DNA of 64,000 nt from UBA1738 sp045538755 (GTDB lineage: Bacteria; Bacillota; Clostridia; UBA1381): the NCBI GenBank assembly GCA_045538755.1, contig JAZQEC010000025.1:1-64000 (forward strand). The letters run 5' to 3'. Made by a program: the position numbers and the translations under genes. Positions 57,184 through 64,000 of this stretch are shown here, in pieces; within the stretch, counting starts at the first letter, position 1; each line of letters starts with the position of its first letter. Below the pieces are notes generated by a model. It had not been told where the DNA came from. It was given only the letters and a program-made list of their open reading frames with translations, and ran no database searches.

Positions 57184-58752
57184 ATGGAATACAAAGAACG
57201 TATTAAAGCTATTTCTGAATATTGCGGAGAATACCATAACCATTCAAATATGATTGACGAAAAAAATAATTACAAATTTAATGTTTCTATTCCTGAGGAA
57301 AAAGAGATAAGGCAATATATACAGTCTGGTGTACAGGTCATTATACTTACGGGAGAAGCCGGAGATGGAAAAACCAGACTTATGAATGATTTAAAGAATG
57401 TTTTGTCTGAATACAATACAATTAGCGATTTTTCTGAATACAGTAATGTTGAAAGACTTGAAATTATTAATAAGATTGAGCATATTATCAGCTCGAATTC
57501 GTCTGACAAAATCATGGTTGCTGCAAATGTAGGAATTTTGTTTCAGACAATAATTAAGAAAAATGCAGAGCTATTAGGAAGAATTAAAAATTCACAGAAA
57601 GTAAAAATTATTAATTTTCAAAAAAGGAATATTGCAAAGGATAAAAGCATCATTGAAGGAGTTATACAGGCATTTGCAAAGGATTTAACGGATAATGAAT
57701 GTGTCGGCTGTAAAAGAGAAAAAAACTGCCCGTTTAAGAAAAATATTCAGATGTTACGCAGCGATACGGTACAGGAGAATATAAAAGTCATATGTGATGC
57801 CTTATTCCTGGCGGGAGAGCATTTGACCTTCAGAGAACTATTATCGCTGATTTCTTATATGATTAGTAACGGATATGATTGTGAGTCTGTCAATGATAAT
57901 AATGTTGATCCTTTCAACTTTTTTGATAAAACAAACAATGTTACATTCAGAAAGTTTTATAAAATTGATCCGGCTTTTTCAAGAACGGATATTGACGATG
58001 AATTATATAATAGCATTGTTGAACGGGAAGAAAATAACAATTTTAAGGAAAAACAAAATTTATATATGGATCAGCTTACCGAATATATGTCTCAAAAAAG
58101 GCAGTACTTCTTTTTGATGACAGATAATTCGTATAAGTGTTTGCCGCTTGAATACATAAGTGAGTTTAAGCAAATATTGGATTGCCTGCAGGAGAAACCT
58201 TACTATAGAGAAATGACGGATAATGATGAGCTGTTTTTCAAAATAAAACGCGGTATTGTAAGAATGACATCAGCAGATGAGTCGGATTTAAATTTACAGC
58301 TATATGATACGCCGTATAATATAAGCAGTGATATTAAGACAAGATTTACCAATGACCTTGAAAAAATTACAATGGTTTGGAATCGGAAGGACTTTGATTT
58401 TAATAAAAGAACCTGTGATGAGGAGTGCTGCAATAACAGTTTTTGCTTGACTGCAATGATAATAAGCGGTCAGAAAAGTATACCCATTCATCTGACAATT
58501 AATTATCAGCTGTTTCGCTATATAATGCTGGCAAGTGACGGATATATATCAAACAATGCTCAGAATATAGCAAATGAGTTTGGGTTATCTGAATTTTTCA
58601 GAATGATACTTTTAAATAGTGAGAGCGCGTATAATCATTTGATTGTAGAATTTATAAATAAGAAAAAGTATGTTGACTTTGAGATGGTACGATATAATCA
58701 TACTACAGTTTTTGGAGACAGTGCAGAAAAGATAAGAATAAAAAAGGTGTAA
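57184..58752 (+). CDS. P-loop ATPase resembling DptF (phosphorothioation-dependent restriction)
   Basis: 522 residues from the ATG at 57184 (GAGGTG upstream). Walker A 'GEAGDGKT' at 57-64. Further on are 'MVAANVGILFQTI', 'NFQKRNI', and a cysteine cluster 'CVGCKREKNCPFKKN' (Cys173, 176, 182) that may bind zinc or an Fe-S cluster. A second cysteine group lies near residue 415 ('CDEECCNNSFC'). Length, P-loop position and the C..C.....CP..kN cluster resemble DptF, the ATPase of Dnd-linked restriction; this is my reading, not a search result. No DndB-E genes are in the window. Confidence 0.6.
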   Translation: MEYKERIKAISEYCGEYHNHSNMIDEKNNYKFNVSIPEEKEIRQYIQSGVQVIILTGEAGDGKTRLMNDLKNVLSEYNTISDFSEYSNVERLEIINKIEHIISSNSSDKIMVAANVGILFQTIIKKNAELLGRIKNSQKVKIINFQKRNIAKDKSIIEGVIQAFAKDLTDNECVGCKREKNCPFKKNIQMLRSDTVQENIKVICDALFLAGEHLTFRELLSLISYMISNGYDCESVNDNNVDPFNFFDKTNNVTFRKFYKIDPAFSRTDIDDELYNSIVEREENNNFKEKQNLYMDQLTEYMSQKRQYFFLMTDNSYKCLPLEYISEFKQILDCLQEKPYYREMTDNDELFFKIKRGIVRMTSADESDLNLQLYDTPYNISSDIKTRFTNDLEKITMVWNRKDFDFNKRTCDEECCNNSFCLTAMIISGQKSIPIHLTINYQLFRYIMLASDGYISNNAQNIANEFGLSEFFRMILLNSESAYNHLIVEFINKKKYVDFEMVRYNHTTVFGDSAEKIRIKKV

Positions 58753-58766
58753 GGGAGCGTGTTAGA

Positions 58767-60251
58767 ATGAAGCCAAATGAAAGAAGTAGTATAAACAGCT
58801 TTATTGGTTTTTCGGCACCGGAAACACCTAAGCTGTTGGTATTAAACAATTTTTTATCAGATTTTTTTCCTTATCAGGAGAGTAATACCAAAAAGTACTC
58901 TTTTGATGATTTTAAGGAGTTGATTGTATGTGAAGAGGGAGATGCCGAAAAAAAGAAACAGCTTATTGACTCGTTTAACTATTATTTTTCAACCTTCTCA
59001 GGGGAAAATTTGCTGAGTAAGAAAACAACCAAAATATATTTTCCACTGCATAAAAATATGCTTGTACCTGGAGATTATACACTAAGACATTTGTTGTATC
59101 AGCTATATATAAACGGCAGTGCATACAGCTCTGACACGCAGGAAATAGAAAATAAGCTTAAAGATTATTTATATTGCAACAGTGTAGGAACAAACAGAAT
59201 ACTAAGCTTTTTGTGTGAGCATATTGCGAGCAGTACATTAAGGATGCCAGGAGTAACAAAGGAAAATCTCCGTGGCGAACAGTGGTTTATAGACTTAGCA
59301 AAGAAATTTGTACGCGATTTGAATACTGTAGTAACAAGCGACAACTATAGGTTATTTGATTACTATAGAAAGGCTGATTATCTTGCAACCCTACTGTCTT
59401 TTTATGTGGTATTATATTTTATCGAGCGTACAAATATTGTTGAACGCCATAAAAAAGGAGTAAAAACGGTTATATTATGTAAAGGATCTGCAAATTCTAC
59501 AGTTGACAATAAAGAACTTCACAGACTTGCAGTTAAAAATTTTGCAGGAATAAGAGAGCGTATAGTATCGTTGTATAGTAAATACCTGAAGAGTCACCTT
59601 TCGTCAGAAAGTGGAGTTGAGCAGAAGGTTACATTTATCAGAAAAGATGATGGTATACACTACAGTTTTCCGGAAGGTGATATTAGCAGCTTTGAGGATT
59701 TTGTTGAACAGAAGATGGGAATTCGCATGAAGAATATGAATCGCAATGAAAAGCTTATCAAAATTTTAGGCCTTGAAGACAAAGAAAGCTCCACGCTGTC
59801 TATAGAAAGCTTTGTTATGAAGTTTACATCGTTTTTGAAAAATAGAAGCGGTTCGTATTTGATAAAGCTTATGTCAACACTGTCCTCTACCGGAAGAGAT
59901 ATTGATTTTGTATTTCCCAGAAATCGTTCGAAACACAAGTTTTTTGCAATGTCGGAACAGATGGCAGATTTCTTCGTAAGGCTGTTTCTTTCCTGTAACG
60001 ATACTACCTTTGCAGATTACGATTCTTTCGTGGATTGGCTAGAAGACGAGTATAATATATGCGTACGCAAATCAAAAAAATTAGACGGCTATCTTGGATA
60101 TATTCATTCAACAATAAGTACAAAAGCATATCACCAAAATGAATTAGATTTTATTGATACCCTGACCAGAATAAATGCGCTTTTGAAAATATCGGACAGC
60201 GGATACATTATAATACTTCCGGAACATAAAGGAGGGTTTAATTTATTATGA
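58767..60251 (+). CDS. Unknown protein, possibly DptG-like
   Basis: 494 residues, ATG behind GGGAGCG, 14 bases after the ATPase gene; its stop overlaps the next start as ATGA. Mostly helical, no catalytic motif seen. The end, 'KHKFFAMSEQMADFFVRLFLSCNDTTFADYDSFVDWLEDEYNICV' to 'GYIIILPEH', recalls the conserved C terminus of DptG. The order after a DptF-like gene supports this. DptG has no known biochemical activity of its own, so the function remains open. Confidence 0.5.
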   Translation: MKPNERSSINSFIGFSAPETPKLLVLNNFLSDFFPYQESNTKKYSFDDFKELIVCEEGDAEKKKQLIDSFNYYFSTFSGENLLSKKTTKIYFPLHKNMLVPGDYTLRHLLYQLYINGSAYSSDTQEIENKLKDYLYCNSVGTNRILSFLCEHIASSTLRMPGVTKENLRGEQWFIDLAKKFVRDLNTVVTSDNYRLFDYYRKADYLATLLSFYVVLYFIERTNIVERHKKGVKTVILCKGSANSTVDNKELHRLAVKNFAGIRERIVSLYSKYLKSHLSSESGVEQKVTFIRKDDGIHYSFPEGDISSFEDFVEQKMGIRMKNMNRNEKLIKILGLEDKESSTLSIESFVMKFTSFLKNRSGSYLIKLMSTLSSTGRDIDFVFPRNRSKHKFFAMSEQMADFFVRLFLSCNDTTFADYDSFVDWLEDEYNICVRKSKKLDGYLGYIHSTISTKAYHQNELDFIDTLTRINALLKISDSGYIIILPEHKGGFNLL

Positions 60252-63037
60252 CGCAAAATGAATTTTACAGAGCATTTATAATCGAAAAGCTTAAAGATAA
60301 AACTAATAATCAGGATTCATATAATATTTCTTTCTGTAATTTCGATTATGATATAATACAAAATTTTGATTTTGAAGATTATGATGACACACATATTGTA
60401 ATATTGCGGGATAATGATTATTCCGTTGCCGTCAAGCTAAGAAACAATCCAAAAGTAAAGAAGATAGTAATTTTATCCGCAATGGGAGTACAGAACATTG
60501 ATTCTTTGAAGGATTTTACGGAATATGAATTGTTTGACCCGGAGCGAGATATGGAAATTATATCCGGAATCGTATCAGAAAATATGTCTGTTATAATGGA
60601 TAACAAAAGCCTGATGGTTTTAAAGAATGTTATTATTGAACAGAATATACAGCTTTTTCAGATTTTTGATTTCTTTGTTGCGATGGCTGAAAAAACAACA
60701 TTTCTTGATACACGAACATTATCAAATAATCTCAGCCTTTTGAATTGCTGGAATACCGATAGTGATAGTAAGGTTGAAATTAAAAAGGTAATAAATAATT
60801 CGTCGATAGACGTTATAGAATCTGCCATTGAAAAATTTTACAGAACAAATACTGAAATTCTGCCTTATGTAAAAGCAATAAAAAGGCTTCTTGATGAAAA
60901 CAAAACCCCGGAAATGTTTTCTAAATATAAATATGAGAATATTAAAGGTCTGTTTAGCTCGACAGCACGGAAGGTGGCTAATAAAAAGAGAAAGCCCTCT
61001 GAGTCAGAGGAGGACAAGGGGATATTTGTGCTTGAGCGTATTTTTGATAAAAATATTGTCAGTTATGATGCTCTTGAAGAGGAAGCGGGATTTTCTTATG
61101 ATGATTTTCTGAGGATTGATAAAGAGATATTATTAACGCCTTTTCAGAAAATACATGAAGATATGCTGAAGGTGGTCGGCGAAAAACATCGCGGCGAGAT
61201 GGATTTGAAATTTAACAATATCTATGCGGCAATCAATAATATTGCGATAGAGGATTTTTGTGTATGCCCTATAGAATTGGAGCAATTTGTTTTGGTATAT
61301 ACTGATTTTGCGAAAGCATATGTTGATTTGCTGAGATATATCTTAAAAACGAATGCCGTTGCACATAAGCTGTGCGAGGAGGCGTGCCTGATGGAGCTTC
61401 TGAATGTATATGCAGTAAAGGACGGAGATAATCTGGTTTTGCCTTATTATCATCCAGTTTCTATTATACGCTTCATCATAGCTAACGGTCTTGGATATGA
61501 CGATGCGTGGAATGCTGATGAAGTACATGAAGCGATATCCAACAGTATAAGCTGTTCTCTTATAAAGCAATATCCGATAAGGCACTTATTATATAACAAG
61601 GAGCTTTATCAGCTTAAAAGTAATTATGAATCAACATGGCTATATACTGTATTTGAAAAGGCAGAGCCTTTTATGGGAAAGGATAATGTTGATTTCAGGA
61701 TAATAGGAAAAGAAATAGAAAGCTACATTGAACTATATCCATATAAATCAATCATTAATGTAAATGTTGTGGGAAATATCAGCATTTCAAATATAGATTA
61801 CATTAACGCATTAATCAATAAAAAAGGACAAATGCGATATAAGCTGTATATTAATCTGTTTTGTAGCACCGGCGCAGATCTGAAAAAAAGATTGGCGTCA
61901 TTTCAGCAAACAGGAAATTACAGCGAAGATATTGTCTTTAGGATTGTAAACATGAATACTGAAGACGAGAATGTATTTGAGAAAATCAAGAAGGACTGCG
62001 ATCTTTTGATTTTCGCAGATTGCAATGTACTATATTCAAGGTTTGAGTATGTGAATATGTTCGCTGCGCCAAACTGGGAAAAGTATCTGTTTGAGACGCA
62101 CAGCTTTGACGAGCTGGTTACACCGAATACCGATAGGGAAAACAATTTCTTTACCATTTTATATGATTCGCTTCAGAATGTATATTTAACCGGAGATAAT
62201 TCTCCAGTTATGAGAATCGGAAGTAAGCTGAACTATAAGCTGCTGAACCGGATAAAGAAGGAATGTGCAGAAGAAAAGCTGTTTGTAAGTATTGTTACTA
62301 AGGATGTGGCTCAAATATTATCCTGCATATCAGAAATTCAATATAGCATAGCTCCATATAATGATTTTTCATGTCTGCGGCTTAACAGTAAGCTGTCGGT
62401 AAGAAAAATAGAAGATAAAAGAAGCAATCCTATATGTTATTTTACACTATTTGATTTTTTTGAGGATATATATACCGACGGTTATGATTTAAAGCATTTT
62501 TTTGAGATTTTGCCGGTTGATAAGAACCAGCTTATGAATATCGCCGTTGTTTTTGAGAAAAATGATTCTTTTATCGAGAAAACAATGGTTTGTTGTGAAG
62601 AAATACCGGATGAAGATGTAGGGTTTCTGCACAGCCTTATGGATACGATTTTAGATAGTGCATTTTTTCTTGGCGATATAATAGGAGATTTTATGAAAAA
62701 GATTATTATCAATCTTTGCTATGCATCTGTACGAACATACAATGACCTTTTGCTTGTATATTTTCTTGAGAATGATTTTGACGGGATTGCCGCATTACAA
62801 GTTTTAGAAAAAAAACTGGATATTTCAAGAGGTAATGTGATTAATTTTACCTATTGGAAAACCATTCTGAATATACTTGAAAAAGCGAATTCTATGACTC
62901 CGAAGGTGTGTGCAGACATATATCAGATAGCGACAAGGAGCGATTTGCAGAGCTTGTGCGACAGTATTGAAGATGAAAAATTACCACTTAAGAAAAAATT
63001 GAAATATGTTTTGGAGGAAGGGCGAAATGAAGAATAA
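60248..63037 (+). CDS. Large unknown protein, perhaps the N-terminal portion of a DptH-like factor
   Basis: 929 residues, ATGA overlap with the preceding gene. N terminus: 'DDTHIVILRDNDYSVAVKLRNNPKVKKIVILSAMG', a Rossmann-like strand pattern. A charged linker 'KVANKKRKPSESEEDKG' lies near residue 250. 'PYYHPVSIIRFI' near 400 recalls the HPxRL motif of DptH and other HerA-linked restriction proteins. No Walker A is present, so a DptH-type helicase would have to be a separate, later gene. Alternative: a new scaffold or nuclease-like subunit. Overlaps the ParA-like gene by 11 bases. Confidence 0.45.
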   Translation: MTQNEFYRAFIIEKLKDKTNNQDSYNISFCNFDYDIIQNFDFEDYDDTHIVILRDNDYSVAVKLRNNPKVKKIVILSAMGVQNIDSLKDFTEYELFDPERDMEIISGIVSENMSVIMDNKSLMVLKNVIIEQNIQLFQIFDFFVAMAEKTTFLDTRTLSNNLSLLNCWNTDSDSKVEIKKVINNSSIDVIESAIEKFYRTNTEILPYVKAIKRLLDENKTPEMFSKYKYENIKGLFSSTARKVANKKRKPSESEEDKGIFVLERIFDKNIVSYDALEEEAGFSYDDFLRIDKEILLTPFQKIHEDMLKVVGEKHRGEMDLKFNNIYAAINNIAIEDFCVCPIELEQFVLVYTDFAKAYVDLLRYILKTNAVAHKLCEEACLMELLNVYAVKDGDNLVLPYYHPVSIIRFIIANGLGYDDAWNADEVHEAISNSISCSLIKQYPIRHLLYNKELYQLKSNYESTWLYTVFEKAEPFMGKDNVDFRIIGKEIESYIELYPYKSIINVNVVGNISISNIDYINALINKKGQMRYKLYINLFCSTGADLKKRLASFQQTGNYSEDIVFRIVNMNTEDENVFEKIKKDCDLLIFADCNVLYSRFEYVNMFAAPNWEKYLFETHSFDELVTPNTDRENNFFTILYDSLQNVYLTGDNSPVMRIGSKLNYKLLNRIKKECAEEKLFVSIVTKDVAQILSCISEIQYSIAPYNDFSCLRLNSKLSVRKIEDKRSNPICYFTLFDFFEDIYTDGYDLKHFFEILPVDKNQLMNIAVVFEKNDSFIEKTMVCCEEIPDEDVGFLHSLMDTILDSAFFLGDIIGDFMKKIIINLCYASVRTYNDLLLVYFLENDFDGIAALQVLEKKLDISRGNVINFTYWKTILNILEKANSMTPKVCADIYQIATRSDLQSLCDSIEDEKLPLKKKLKYVLEEGRNEE

Positions 63038-63917
63038 AATAATCGTTATAAATTCATTCAAAGGCGGAGCTGCAAAAACGACCGTATCATTATCGTATGC
63101 TGTGACAGCCGCAGCGGATATGGGCGAAGAAGCAAAGGTTTATTATATTGACCTTGACATTTTGGGTACCGGCTCACAGTATTTGCTGTATAATGATAAG
63201 GGCTTCCCCAAAACGCATTTTGGGATAAGATATAATGATCAGGACATTGATAAGTATTTTGACAAATATACATTTTTTGCAGCAGGAAAGCCTAAAAGCT
63301 TTTATGCCGCATGCATTGATGCAAAAACTGAATATTCATACATAAATAATGAAAAAAAACTTTTCCATAAATATTCATATATGCGGGATAATTTGTTTGC
63401 TGATTGCGTAGAGAAAATGATAAAGTCTATTCTTGAGCAGAACAAGAAAGAGGAAAATGCCAAACCAAGTATTATTGTTTTAGACTGCTCTCCGGGATTT
63501 GATGAGCGTGAAACAGAAATTCTCAAAGCAATGAGAAGACTGTCGGACGGGAATAATGAGGTGATAGAGGTGTTTGCTTCTACTACTGATTGTGCACATC
63601 TGAAAAAAACAAAGGCTTGTCTTAAAAACTACTATAGGAGCGAGGATAAAACTCGGTATTTGGTTGTAAGTAATATGGATAAATTGGAGGATGAAAGTGA
63701 AAAAAATCTGAATGAAGCTATAGCGAGAATGGAGGAGGATGTAAAAGATTTAGGCATAAAAATATTTAAAAGAGCATATAATAAAAATATACGTGCTGTT
63801 ACGTTATATGGACAGGCTGATACAATTAATAACAATGAAAATTATGATTATTATATGATTGTATCTTCAGACGAATATGAAACAATAGTAAAGGGGCGCA
63901 ACGCGGATGAAGATTAA
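63027..63917 (+). CDS. ParA/MipZ-type ATPase with deviant Walker A
   Basis: 296 residues from the ATG at 63027 (GGAGGAAGGG upstream). 'IVINSFKGGAAKTTVSLSYA' is the deviant Walker A KGGxxKT; 'YYIDLDILGTGS' is A'; 'IIVLDCSPGFDERE' is Walker B; 'YLVVSNMD' follows. ParA/MinD family proteins form ATP sandwich dimers and usually position DNA or complexes. Here it has no ParB partner but sits inside the Dpt-like operon, overlapping both neighbours by 11 bases. That suggests a regulatory or DNA-sensing switch for the system rather than partition. Confidence 0.8.
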   Translation: MKNKIIVINSFKGGAAKTTVSLSYAVTAAADMGEEAKVYYIDLDILGTGSQYLLYNDKGFPKTHFGIRYNDQDIDKYFDKYTFFAAGKPKSFYAACIDAKTEYSYINNEKKLFHKYSYMRDNLFADCVEKMIKSILEQNKKEENAKPSIIVLDCSPGFDERETEILKAMRRLSDGNNEVIEVFASTTDCAHLKKTKACLKNYYRSEDKTRYLVVSNMDKLEDESEKNLNEAIARMEEDVKDLGIKIFKRAYNKNIRAVTLYGQADTINNNENYDYYMIVSSDEYETIVKGRNADED

Positions 63918-64000
63918 TGATAAAGAAATGCAAAGGTTTTTCAGCCGCCTTAGCTCTGATGAGTATTTAAAGGAGTATGCGGGTGTAGATAAGCAGTCTC
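63907..64000 (+). CDS. Next gene of the Dpt-like operon (partial at window edge)
   Basis: Starts MKINDKEMQRFFSRL with the ATG overlapping the ParA-like stop; about 31 codons are visible and it remains open at the edge. Nothing can be said of its function. It shows that the operon continues. Confidence 0.6.
   Translation, partial: MKINDKEMQRFFSRLSSDEYLKEYAGVDKQS

Noticed and set aside
63027..63917. Plasmid partition locus
   Set aside because: No ParB gene, iteron or centromere-like repeats in view, and the gene is translationally coupled to non-partition genes.
43872..64000. Integrative conjugative element or prophage
   Set aside because: No relaxase, type IV secretion, coupling ATPase or phage structural genes are visible; island is the safer term, though the right part is outside the window.

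Overview
The window looks like a contig from an anaerobic, spore-forming, monoderm member of the Clostridia. Evidence: SpoIVA and the forespore sigma factor SigG, pyruvate:ferredoxin oxidoreductase, SLH-anchored surface proteins, a YabE-RsmA pair, strong GGAGG ribosome sites, consensus -35/-10 promoters, and tRNA genes that encode CCA. No species can be named from the sequence alone.

Layout. 1-2000: tail of a gene (possibly fumarate hydratase beta), tRNA-Ser, and a CPA2 cation/proton antiporter. 2013-9677 (minus): a tight seven-gene operon with a FecCD-type permease, an ABC ATPase fused to a TM1266-like domain, a HydE-like radical SAM enzyme, a NifH-like ATPase, two NifD/NifK-like subunits and a lipoprotein binding protein. 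It has one promoter and a terminator in its leader. It is a nitrogenase-like system of unknown substrate. 9784-10264: four tRNAs (Pro, Val, Thr, Tyr), followed by a multi-armed palindromic repeat. 10706-43061: mostly housekeeping genes: gapA, a VanZ/cardiolipin synthase/SLH-GLUG operon, rsmA and yabE-like, a degenerate REP-type transposase relative, a Ca2+-type P-ATPase, spoIVA, nifJ, a PTS IICB, sigG, a SWIM-SNF2 helicase, an mreB-like gene with trmN6-like and rsmI genes, a HAD hydrolase, an SLH-CAP protein, and a DUF3343/cysteine desulfurase-like pair. 43180-43781: five tRNAs (Gly, Arg, His, Gln, Lys).

From the tRNA-Lys end to the window edge lies an apparent genomic island. It holds a tyrosine integrase with an in-frame TAG, an excisionase, a second tyrosine recombinase, a possible small RNA, an ImmR/ImmA-like regulator-protease pair, a 1556-residue secreted RHS protein with a lipase-like tip and a membrane-anchored putative immunity protein, a nearly identical 753-bp RHS fragment, and small RHS debris carrying related hairpins. 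It ends with an operon of at least five genes (57.1 kb to past the edge). Its first two proteins resemble DptF and DptG of phosphorothioation-dependent restriction; then come a 929-residue protein, a ParA/MipZ-type ATPase and a gene cut by the edge. I read this as a candidate anti-phage or anti-plasmid system.

The two most interesting parts are the nitrogenase-like operon, which probably couples uptake of a metal complex or tetrapyrrole-like compound to reductive chemistry, and the Dpt-like operon with a ParA-type partner. The RHS gene and the Dpt-like operon share an almost identical promoter box, so they may be controlled together. All family assignments come from reading motifs and were not checked by database search.
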